Assembly: GCA_947480465.1 (NCBI GenBank)
Contig: CANKCT010000065.1
Span: 1-5,615 of the forward strand
Length of the DNA: 5,615 bases
Reading direction: 5' to 3'
Source: Actinomycetota bacterium
GTDB taxonomy: Bacteria; Actinomycetota; Actinomycetes; Nanopelagicales; Nanopelagicaceae
Shown: positions 1 through 5,615 of the stretch, piece by piece
How the letters are laid out: each line of letters starts with the position of its first letter
How positions within the stretch are numbered: the first letter of the stretch is position 1
Program-made: the position numbers and the translations under genes
Notes under the pieces: model-generated
Database searches by the model: none
What the model was told of the DNA's origin: nothing
Seen by the model: the letters and a program-made list of their open reading frames with translations, nothing else

Positions 1-2036
1 AGATTGAATTGTGCGACCCAACAGGACGAGTTATAGAAGTCTCTTCTCAGCGAATCGGTTTTAGATCCGTAAAAGTGGTTGGCCGAGAATTATTGGTGAA
101 TGGAAAAGCCGTTACTTTTTATGGCATTAATCGACACGATTTCAATCGTTATACGGGTCGAGCCTTAACTCGTGATGACATGCGTGAAGATTTACTGGAA
201 CTCAAGCGTTGGAACTTCAATGCAGTCCGTACGTCTCATTATCCCAATGATCCTGCATTCCTAGATTTGTGTGATGAACTTGGGTTCTATGTTATTGGTG
301 AAGCCAATATAGAAGCCCATGCATTTATTTCTTCAATATGTGATGACGCAAAGTATTTGAGCGCATTTGTTGATCGAGTTGGAAGAATGATTCAACGCGA
401 CATCCACCATCCTGCAGCAATTATGTGGTCACTCGGAAATGAATCTGGTGCTGGCGTTAATCACGAAGCGGCGGCGGCATACGCTCGATCTTTTGATCCA
501 TCGCGTCCACTTCATTATGAGGGTGGAATCCGTGGGAATTGGATGGGAAGCCATTCATTAACAGATGTTATTTGTCCTATGTATCCATCAATTAATGCAA
601 TAAAAGAATATGCAACGTCCAAAAAAGCGGATCGTCCGTTGATTATGTGTGAGTATTCCCATGCAATGGGTAATTCAAATGGAACTTTGGCTGAATATTG
701 GCAAGTTATTGAATCTACTCCAGGTCTACAGGGTGGATTCATTTGGGAGTTCTGGGATCACGGGCCTGTGCAAACAATGCCAGATGGAAGTACACGCAAT
801 GCCTATGGCGGAGATTTTGGCGAAGTTCGCCATGATGGAAATTTCTGTTGTGATGGAATGGTCTTCCCTGACCGCACCGCAAAGCCTGCTATGCATGAGT
901 TTAAAGCGATAGCTGCGCCAGCAAGTATCAGTTCATCAAATCCGTCGACTGGTACTTTCAATATTTTTAACAAGAACTTTTTTAATGATTTGAGTGGGTT
1001 TGAACTCCATTGGTCAATTACTTGCGATGGGGTGATATCTGAAACTGGTCGCGTAAAGATGCCGAAGGTTGGACCGCGTAAAACTTCCACTTTTTTAATT
1101 AAGTCTGCATTGCTGAAGAAATCAGAGGTCGCAGGAGAGCGATTTATAAACTTCATGCTTGTGCGAATAGCAAGCACCGTTTGGTCACATCCGATGAGTG
1201 AAGTTGGGTGGAACCAATTCCCGCTTCCCTCACGCCCTCTGAGTATTAAGGCAGCTCCTGAGTCAACCCTTTATCCACATGCAATCGATGAGAACGGTCT
1301 CATTGTGATGCCTCACGGAGTATCAGCGCCTGTACTATCTTTATGGCGTGCTCCGACTGATAATGATCGCATTGGTCATATTGCAACAAAGTGGAATCGC
1401 TGGGGTTTGCGCGATTTAGATCGCACCGACTGTGTTATCTCAGAAAGTAGTTCTCGCACAACGATTTCAAATACGTGGCAAACGAGTTCTGGTATCCAAG
1501 TTAAACACTCTCAAGTAATTACCCCTGTAGCTAATGGATTCAAAGTGAAAGAGCGTGTTGTACTCCCTAAAAAGTTAAACGATGTAGCACGCGTTGGTAT
1601 CAATTTTGAATTGGATGGGTCACTTTCAGATTTCACTTGGTTTGGTTCTGGCCCACATGAGACCTATCCTGATCGAAAAATTGCCCGAATCGGACGATAC
1701 TTTTCCTCTGTTATGGCCCAATATGTTCCATATATACGTCCGCAGGAAAATGGTGGGCACAGTGGCGTTCGTTGGTTTGAACTCACAAATGCTGCCGGGC
1801 AAGGAGTTAGAGTGCAGCTTTCAAGGCCACTTCAAGTTTCTGTGACTCCGCATCGCGCAGTAAGTTTGGCAGACACGACCCACCACGTAGATATCACTCC
1901 GAGTGGAAACACAGTTGTTCACATTGATGGCGCACACCGCGGCGTTGGAACCGCATCATGTGGGCCAGACACAATTGCTGCTTACATCATTAAACCTGGA
2001 ACACATACGTGGGAGTGGACGCTTACCTCAATCTAA
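1..2036 (+). CDS. lacZ: Beta-galactosidase LacZ, GH2 family, 5' end cut by window edge
   Basis: Hydrolyses terminal beta-D-galactosides such as lactose, probably in the cytoplasm. The frame is open through the left edge (first full codon at 3), so the TTG at 9 is an internal leucine codon, not a start. By alignment from memory to E. coli LacZ, about 310 N-terminal residues (domain 1 and most of domain 2) are missing. Numbering from codon 9-11: acid/base Glu145 in WSLGNESG (E. coli E461), nucleophile Glu215 in MCEYSHAMGNS (E537), magnesium ligands Glu102 and His104 (E416, H418), His43, His77, Met191-Tyr192, His218, Trp246 and Phe279, all conserved. Domain 5 is recognisable by LWRAPTDNDR (446-454), SGPHETYPDRK (547-557), PYIRPQENGG (574-583) and GVGTASCGPD (645-654). 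The reading frame is intact to TAA at 2034-2036, so the gene looks functional. The promoter lies upstream of the window. Confidence 0.95.
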   Translation, partial: IELCDPTGRVIEVSSQRIGFRSVKVVGRELLVNGKAVTFYGINRHDFNRYTGRALTRDDMREDLLELKRWNFNAVRTSHYPNDPAFLDLCDELGFYVIGEANIEAHAFISSICDDAKYLSAFVDRVGRMIQRDIHHPAAIMWSLGNESGAGVNHEAAAAYARSFDPSRPLHYEGGIRGNWMGSHSLTDVICPMYPSINAIKEYATSKKADRPLIMCEYSHAMGNSNGTLAEYWQVIESTPGLQGGFIWEFWDHGPVQTMPDGSTRNAYGGDFGEVRHDGNFCCDGMVFPDRTAKPAMHEFKAIAAPASISSSNPSTGTFNIFNKNFFNDLSGFELHWSITCDGVISETGRVKMPKVGPRKTSTFLIKSALLKKSEVAGERFINFMLVRIASTVWSHPMSEVGWNQFPLPSRPLSIKAAPESTLYPHAIDENGLIVMPHGVSAPVLSLWRAPTDNDRIGHIATKWNRWGLRDLDRTDCVISESSSRTTISNTWQTSSGIQVKHSQVITPVANGFKVKERVVLPKKLNDVARVGINFELDGSLSDFTWFGSGPHETYPDRKIARIGRYFSSVMAQYVPYIRPQENGGHSGVRWFELTNAAGQGVRVQLSRPLQVSVTPHRAVSLADTTHHVDITPSGNTVVHIDGAHRGVGTASCGPDTIAAYIIKPGTHTWEWTLTSI
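2028..2036. other. Tail-to-tail overlap of lacZ and SGNH hydrolase genes
   Basis: The minus-strand TGA of the hydrolase (2028-2030) lies within the last codons of lacZ, whose plus-strand TAA is at 2034-2036. The two coding regions thus share 9 nt and leave no intergenic space for a conventional terminator. I see no GC-rich hairpin followed by a T-run near the junction on either strand, so the transcripts probably overlap. Confidence 0.9.
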
Positions 2037-2816
2037 GTGCGTCAATGGCCAATTAATTGCGATTGGATATTTACAGCTTCTGCCATCACCAGATGATTTA
2101 CCACGCGCACGTCGCCACATCCATGGCAAGGCAAAAGTTATAAACCAAAGTGTTGTAAATATGGCTTTAAAGATTTTGGGCTGTTGCTTTGCCGGTGGCA
2201 AAGGTTTACGCCAACCCGGATCAAAGGGTAGGTCAATCAATTCAAGAACTGCTTGTGAAACTCGCTCATGACCCAAAGCATTTAAGTGCAGTCGATCAAA
2301 AGCTAGAAATCTACGATCACTAAATGCTGGTTCTTCATTAGCATCAGCAATTATTGCTCCAACTTCCAAACCAACGGCTCTTACATTGCGATTAAATTCG
2401 CTAAATCTCTGCTCCCACATTTTCGCAGTACGACCTGTATTTCCGGTTTTCTCTAAAACCGTGAACAATAACAATGTGGCACCTGATGCAGCTAACCGTC
2501 GCACAGCTTCAGCATAAAGTGGTAGTGCGACTTCAGGTTTATATCCCGGGCGAATAACATCGTTGGCTCCCGCATGAAAAGAAATTAAGGTCTGCGGACC
2601 ATTAACTTGAACAATTGCTGCATCAAGTTGCTCATCAAGTACTTGGCGCAGCAATTTTCCACGAATTGCTAAGTTTGCATACGTGAAATCTGGGTGATGG
2701 GCTGCCATGACATCGGCAACTCGATCGGCCCAACCCCTGTAATTACCGTACTTTTTCGTATCGCACATACCTTCGGAGTAAGAGTCTCCGATAGCTATAA
2801 ACCTTGAAAAAACCAT
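2028..2816 (-). CDS. SGNH/GDSL-family hydrolase, substrate unknown
   Basis: A 262-residue serine hydrolase of the SGNH fold; families of this kind are esterases, lipases or acyl/acetyl hydrolases, and the substrate cannot be told here. Block I is AIGDSYSEG with Ser12, block II NLAIRGK with Gly53, block III GAND with Asn85, and block V DRLHLNALGH with Asp174 and His177, so the full catalytic set is present. There is no signal peptide: the catalytic serine lies 12 residues from the start, implying a cytoplasmic protein. After the catalytic domain comes a hydrophobic stretch (about 215-232, IFKAIFTTLWFITFALPW), then a basic segment and an SSGDGRSCK tail resembling that of other actinobacterial members (from memory). 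I chose ATG at 2816, 4 nt after the rlmB stop, over a TTG at 2849 that would overlap rlmB and add 11 residues. It is the last gene of the minus-strand run, and its end overlaps lacZ. Confidence 0.88.
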   Translation of the reverse strand: MVFSRFIAIGDSYSEGMCDTKKYGNYRGWADRVADVMAAHHPDFTYANLAIRGKLLRQVLDEQLDAAIVQVNGPQTLISFHAGANDVIRPGYKPEVALPLYAEAVRRLAASGATLLLFTVLEKTGNTGRTAKMWEQRFSEFNRNVRAVGLEVGAIIADANEEPAFSDRRFLAFDRLHLNALGHERVSQAVLELIDLPFDPGWRKPLPPAKQQPKIFKAIFTTLWFITFALPWMWRRARGKSSGDGRSCKYPIAINWPLTHLD

Positions 2817-2820
2817 GAAA

Positions 2821-3798
2821 TTAACGCTTCCGTCGTGCCTGATCCACAAAGAAAAGAGCTATCGCTGTTGCAACGCTAGCGTTGAGTGACTCGGTAGTAG
2901 CACTAATGGGAATTGAAATAACTAGGTCACACTTTTCACGCGTTAACCGGGCTAGACCTTTTCCTTCACTGCCAACCACAATCATTATTGCTTCAGTAGC
3001 AACTTTCATTGTGCTAATTAAGTCTTCTGATTCGCCATCAAGGCCCACAACAAAGAGTCCCTCTTTCTTTGCTGCATCAATAGTTCGTGCAAGATTTGTA
3101 ACCTGTGCAATTGGCAAACGTGCTGCCGCTCCAGCTGAAGATTTCCATGCAGACGCAGTCATGGATGCTGCGCGTCTTTCAGTCATAATCACTCCAGCAG
3201 CACCAAAAGCTGCTGCACTTCGAATGATTGCTCCGAGATTTCGGGGATCAGTTACACCATCGAGGGCAACTATTAGAGCTGGATATTTTGCTCGCTGCAT
3301 AATTTCTTCAAAGCTTGAGTATTGAAATGGTTTAATTGCCAGAATAATTCCTTGGCTATTTGGAGAAATTCCTTCAACTTCTGCGCGATGTGCTTCACGA
3401 ATAGGTAAACCTAAATGAAGCGCCAGCTTTAATGATTCTGCTACTCGGTCATCAACGTCAATGCTGCGCGCAACTAGTAATTCTGTTGCTGGAACACTCT
3501 CACGAAGTGCTTCAAGGACTGCATTTCGACCAGCAACAATTTCACCTCTCGGGCGATCACCTCGTGGTGCGCGAACAGTTCTAATCTCTTTTCCATCACT
3601 GCGAGTACTAGTGGTTTTACTAGCACTCTTTTTTGCAACAGCCTTCTTGCGTTTTGCAGCTGCGTGATATGGGCGATCTTCGGCTTTCGGAGTAGGACCT
3701 TTTCCACTCAGGCGTTTTTTATTTTTCCCGCCAGTGCCTGTAGAGGGCCCTTTTTTCGATGCGCGGATAGCGCCCTTGCGGGTTGAATTTCCGGCCAT
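2821..3798 (-). CDS. rlmB: 23S rRNA (guanosine-2'-O-)-methyltransferase RlmB, TrmH/SpoU family
   Basis: SAM-dependent 2'-O-ribose methyltransferase of the SPOUT (knotted) class, expected to modify G2251 of 23S rRNA (E. coli numbering). At 325 residues it is longer than E. coli RlmB (about 243) because of a Lys/Arg/Ser-rich tail (1-83) usual in actinobacterial members. A SpoU substrate-binding domain follows (about 84-158, opening GEIVAGRNAVLEAL), then the catalytic domain (about 173-320). Motif 1 is LDGVTDPRNLGAIIRSAAAF with Asn187 and Arg193, motif 2 VVGSEGKGL (274-282), and motif 3 IPISATTESLNASVA (296-310). I chose ATG at 3798, giving the actinobacterial N-terminus MAGNS, over a TTG at 3825 that would run back into cysS. 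The gap to cysS is 2 nt, suggesting coupled translation. The exact methylation target is inferred from family and gene order; a tRNA or other rRNA target cannot be excluded from sequence. Confidence 0.92.
   Translation of the reverse strand: MAGNSTRKGAIRASKKGPSTGTGGKNKKRLSGKGPTPKAEDRPYHAAAKRKKAVAKKSASKTTSTRSDGKEIRTVRAPRGDRPRGEIVAGRNAVLEALRESVPATELLVARSIDVDDRVAESLKLALHLGLPIREAHRAEVEGISPNSQGIILAIKPFQYSSFEEIMQRAKYPALIVALDGVTDPRNLGAIIRSAAAFGAAGVIMTERRAASMTASAWKSSAGAAARLPIAQVTNLARTIDAAKKEGLFVVGLDGESEDLISTMKVATEAIMIVVGSEGKGLARLTREKCDLVISIPISATTESLNASVATAIALFFVDQARRKR
2827..2831 (-). promoter_or_regulatory. Weak ribosome binding site for the SGNH hydrolase
   Basis: Minus-strand GGAAG sits 10 nt before the ATG at 2816, inside the final codons of rlmB. 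The match is short and the spacing slightly long, so it gives only mild support for the ATG start; reinitiation by ribosomes ending rlmB 4 nt upstream is a likely alternative. Confidence 0.3.
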
Positions 3799-3800
3799 CG

Positions 3801-5204
3801 TTAACTCTTTTCCGTCATTGACCAACGTGGCCCTTGTGCAGTGTCCTCAATTGTAATTCCTAAAGCGAGTAACCCATCACGGATAGCATCTGAAGCGGCA
3901 AAATCCTTACGATCACGCGCAGATGTTCGTTCTCGCAACATGAGTTGAATAACGCCATCCATGGCATCGGTTACATCACTGCTTACTGTCGCTGTAAAGT
4001 TCGTATCGAATGGGTCGCAGCCTAAAATACCTAAAGCGCCACGTATCTCACTCGCATTCTTAGAAACAGCAGCTAGGTCTCCATCAGTAATCCCCTGATT
4101 TCCAGCACGCAAATTCTCCGAAATTGATGCTAAACCGGCGGGGACTGCAAGATCTTCGTTCATTGCATCGCTAAATGTTTGACTAATGAGTGGCGCAGGC
4201 TCTGTGCCGATAACCTCGGCTGCCCGTTTTAAGAAAGCTTCAATTCGGCGAAAAGCTACCACTGATTCATCAAGAGCTGCTTGTGAGTACTCAAGCATTG
4301 AACGGTAGTGAGCGCTTACTAAATACCAACGAAGTTCAATTCCACGGACTCTTTGCAAAATCACATCTACGAGTAAGGAGTTTCCAAGTGATTTACTCAT
4401 TTTTTCACCCGATTGTGTAACCCAAGCATTATGCAACCAGCGCTTTGCAAATCCGTAACCAGCAGCCTCTGATTGTGCAATCTCATTTTCATGGTGTGGA
4501 AAAATTAGATCAAGCCCGCCGCCATGAATGTCAAAACTTTCACCTAAATATGCATAGGCCATCGCAGAGCACTCTAAGTGCCAACCAGGTCGACCTGCTC
4601 CCCACGGCGTTGGCCACGATGGTTCCCCTGGCTTAGCCGCTTTCCAAAGTGCAAAATCTCTTGGATCCCGCTTCATTGAAATTACTGCATCAACATCTGC
4701 AGCGGGCATGAGGTCATCAATACGTTGACCGGATAAAGTCAAATACCGTTTTAAAGTTCTAACCTCTAAATAGACATCTCCATTGCCAGGAGCATAGGCA
4801 GATCCATTGTCAATCAATTTTTGCATGAGTTCAATCATCTGCGTGATATGGCCCGTAGCCCGTGGCTCATATGTTGGTGGCAATACATTGAGCGCTGCAA
4901 ATGCCGCCGTAAACTCACGTTCATATTTCATTGCATGTGCCCACCATTGGACCTGCTCTTGTGCAGCTTTTTGTAAAATTTTGTCATCAATGTCCGTTAC
5001 GTTGCGAATGAAAGTTACTGCATATCCGCTTTGAATTAGCCAGCGACGCAAAACATCGAAATTTACTGCACTTCTAATATGACCAATGTGTGGAGAAGCT
5101 TGCACAGTCGCACCGCAAACATAGATTGATACCTCACCAGCTTTTATCGGAGTAAATACTCCAACTTCTCGTGTTGAAGTGTCGTATAAATTCAGCGTTG
5201 ACAT
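3801..5204 (-). CDS. cysS: Cysteinyl-tRNA synthetase
   Basis: Class I aminoacyl-tRNA synthetase that charges tRNA-Cys with cysteine in the cytoplasm. The 467-residue protein is normal in length. The HIGH signature is PHIGH (38-42) within CGATVQASPHIGHIR, and KMSKS is intact at 268-272. The zinc site that selects cysteine is complete: Cys30, Cys212 (in GWHLECSAMA), His237 and Glu241 (in FPHHENEIAQS). A DALR-like helical domain follows (about 345-430), and the C-terminal anticodon-binding region ends with ASDAIRDGLLALGITIEDTAQGPRW. This C-terminal region and the ispF/rlmB neighbours distinguish it from the actinobacterial paralogue MshC of mycothiol synthesis, which is shorter. The start is ATG at 5204, 9 nt after the ispF stop; the sequence just upstream (AGTAGAATTAAACA) has no obvious Shine-Dalgarno, so initiation may rely on coupling to ispF. 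Confidence 0.97.
   Translation of the reverse strand: MSTLNLYDTSTREVGVFTPIKAGEVSIYVCGATVQASPHIGHIRSAVNFDVLRRWLIQSGYAVTFIRNVTDIDDKILQKAAQEQVQWWAHAMKYEREFTAAFAALNVLPPTYEPRATGHITQMIELMQKLIDNGSAYAPGNGDVYLEVRTLKRYLTLSGQRIDDLMPAADVDAVISMKRDPRDFALWKAAKPGEPSWPTPWGAGRPGWHLECSAMAYAYLGESFDIHGGGLDLIFPHHENEIAQSEAAGYGFAKRWLHNAWVTQSGEKMSKSLGNSLLVDVILQRVRGIELRWYLVSAHYRSMLEYSQAALDESVVAFRRIEAFLKRAAEVIGTEPAPLISQTFSDAMNEDLAVPAGLASISENLRAGNQGITDGDLAAVSKNASEIRGALGILGCDPFDTNFTATVSSDVTDAMDGVIQLMLRERTSARDRKDFAASDAIRDGLLALGITIEDTAQGPRWSMTEKS
3805..3813 (-). promoter_or_regulatory. Weak ribosome binding site for rlmB
   Basis: Read on the minus strand this is GGAAAAGAG, ending 6 nt before the ATG at 3798. The purine-rich run with GAG at suitable spacing supports that ATG over the upstream TTG at 3825. 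It lies inside the last codons of cysS, consistent with coupled translation. Confidence 0.45.
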
Positions 5205-5213
5205 TGTTTAATT

Positions 5214-5615
5214 CTACTGCTTGAAAACAAGGGCAGTTGCAATCGCAGCAATTCCCTTACCCTCACCAGTTAAGCCCAAACCATCGGCGGTCGTGGCTGA
5301 CAATGAAACACTGGCACCATTGAGTGCTTGAGATAGTGCGGAGATAGCTTCGGCGCGACGCGTTGCAATCTTTGGGCGATTGCCAATTACCTGCACAGTG
5401 ACATTGGAGATTGAGTAGCCACTTCTAGTAATTATCGAAAACGTCTCTGCCAGTAATTGAGATCCGGATGCACCTGCATACTCTGGACGGTCGGTACCAA
5501 AGTTACTTCCAAGATCACCTGACTGGGTAGCGGCGAGTAATGCATCGCACATTGCATGGGCCGCAACATCGCCATCTGAATGTCCCTCTACTCCAACTTC
5601 ATTCGGCCAGAACAA
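5214..5615 (-). CDS. ispF: 2-C-methyl-D-erythritol 2,4-cyclodiphosphate synthase, 5' end cut by window edge
   Basis: MEP-pathway enzyme that converts CDP-ME 2-phosphate to 2-C-methyl-D-erythritol 2,4-cyclodiphosphate, releasing CMP; acts as a cytoplasmic homotrimer. The C-terminal 133 codons are visible, and the codon at the edge (TTG) is an internal residue. By comparison with E. coli IspF (159 residues) roughly 25 N-terminal residues are missing, including the Asp and His of the usual DxH zinc motif. Visible family features, numbered from the edge codon: GHSDGD (11-16), the third zinc ligand His20, GDLGSNFG (33-40), [10 protein letters not shown] (74-83) and the nucleotide-binding [15 protein letters not shown] (107-121). 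The stop is TAG at 5214-5216. In actinobacteria ispD and often carD lie just upstream, so these probably sit beyond the right edge. Whether this ispF is separate or the second half of an IspDF fusion cannot be seen. Confidence 0.95.
   Translation of the reverse strand: MFWPNEVGVEGHSDGDVAAHAMCDALLAATQSGDLGSNFGTDRPEYAGASGSQLLAETFSIITRSGYSISNVTVQVIGNRPKIATRRAEAISALSQALNGASVSLSATTADGLGLTGEGKGIAAIATALVFKQ

Larger units (their letters stand above)
2028..5615 (-). other. Probable operon: ispF-cysS-rlmB-SGNH hydrolase
   Basis: Four same-strand genes follow one another with gaps of 9 nt (ispF to cysS, 5205-5213), 2 nt (cysS to rlmB, 3799-3800) and 4 nt (rlmB to hydrolase, 2817-2820). There is no room for promoters or terminators between them except inside coding sequence. 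The first three genes are in the order known from M. tuberculosis (Rv3581c-Rv3579c); the hydrolase is an added downstream member. Co-transcription is inferred from spacing, and the promoter must lie beyond the right edge or inside a gene. Confidence 0.8.

Noticed and set aside
2050..2059. Palindrome CAATTAATTG just past the lacZ stop, considered as a terminator or operator
   Set aside because: It is short, AT-rich, has no loop or following T-run, and lies inside the coding sequence of the hydrolase.
2817..2849. Upstream TTG start for the SGNH hydrolase (11 extra residues)
   Set aside because: It would overlap the end of rlmB, and the added residues (MWIRHDGSVNF) are just the rlmB tail read in another frame; the ATG at 2816 places the GDS motif at the usual distance from the start.
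2882..3325. 147-codon open frame on the plus strand within rlmB, and similar ones at 803-1177 (-), 515-742 (-) and 4807-5034 (+)
   Set aside because: They lie wholly inside well-supported genes, have no recognisable motifs and read as low-complexity mirrors of the real coding strand.
3799..3825. Upstream TTG start for rlmB (9 extra residues)
   Set aside because: The ATG at 3798 gives the MAGNS N-terminus typical of actinobacterial RlmB and has a purine-rich stretch upstream.
3801..5204. MshC (mycothiol cysteine ligase) as an alternative to CysS
   Set aside because: The protein has a complete C-terminal anticodon-binding region, full CysRS length and the ispF-cysS-rlmB context.
1..5615. Mobile elements, CRISPR arrays, RNA genes, defence or other novel systems
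   Set aside because: Coding sequence from five recognisable genes covers practically the whole window; I found no direct or inverted repeats, transposase or integrase motifs, tRNA-like folds or unexplained stretches.

Overview
The window looks like ordinary chromosome from a mid-to-low GC actinobacterium. The minus-strand order ispF, cysS, rlmB (TrmH-type methyltransferase) matches the actinobacterial block known from Mycobacterium tuberculosis (Rv3581c, Rv3580c, Rv3579c). The proteins also carry actinobacterial wording, such as CGATVQASPHIGHIR in CysS, MAGNS...KKG at the RlmB N-terminus and GDLGSNFGT in IspF. Base composition by eye is in the 40s percent GC. Together with very compact spacing, this would suit a streamlined freshwater lineage such as Nanopelagicales (acI). 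That placement is inference; no marker in the window proves it.

Layout. Positions 1-2036 (+) hold the C-terminal two thirds of a LacZ-type GH2 beta-galactosidase, cut by the left edge. All visible active-site residues are intact. Positions 2028-5615 (-) hold a tightly packed run read right to left: ispF (5' end cut by the right edge), cysS, rlmB and an SGNH/GDSL hydrolase. Gaps are 9, 2 and 4 nt, so the run is almost certainly one transcript whose promoter lies outside the window. The hydrolase and lacZ converge and overlap by 9 nt at their stop codons. No stretch over 300 bases lacks a gene; non-coding sequence totals about 15 nt.

How the genes relate. ispF (isoprenoid precursor synthesis), cysS (Cys-tRNA charging) and rlmB (23S rRNA 2'-O-methylation) are core housekeeping genes linked by position rather than by a shared pathway. 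The hydrolase has a clear catalytic fold but no assignable substrate. lacZ is a catabolic gene on the opposite strand with no visible link to the others. I found no mobile element, CRISPR array, RNA gene, defence system or other novel system. The observations below are modest, and for both small-gap downstream genes I chose an internal ATG over a longer TTG start.
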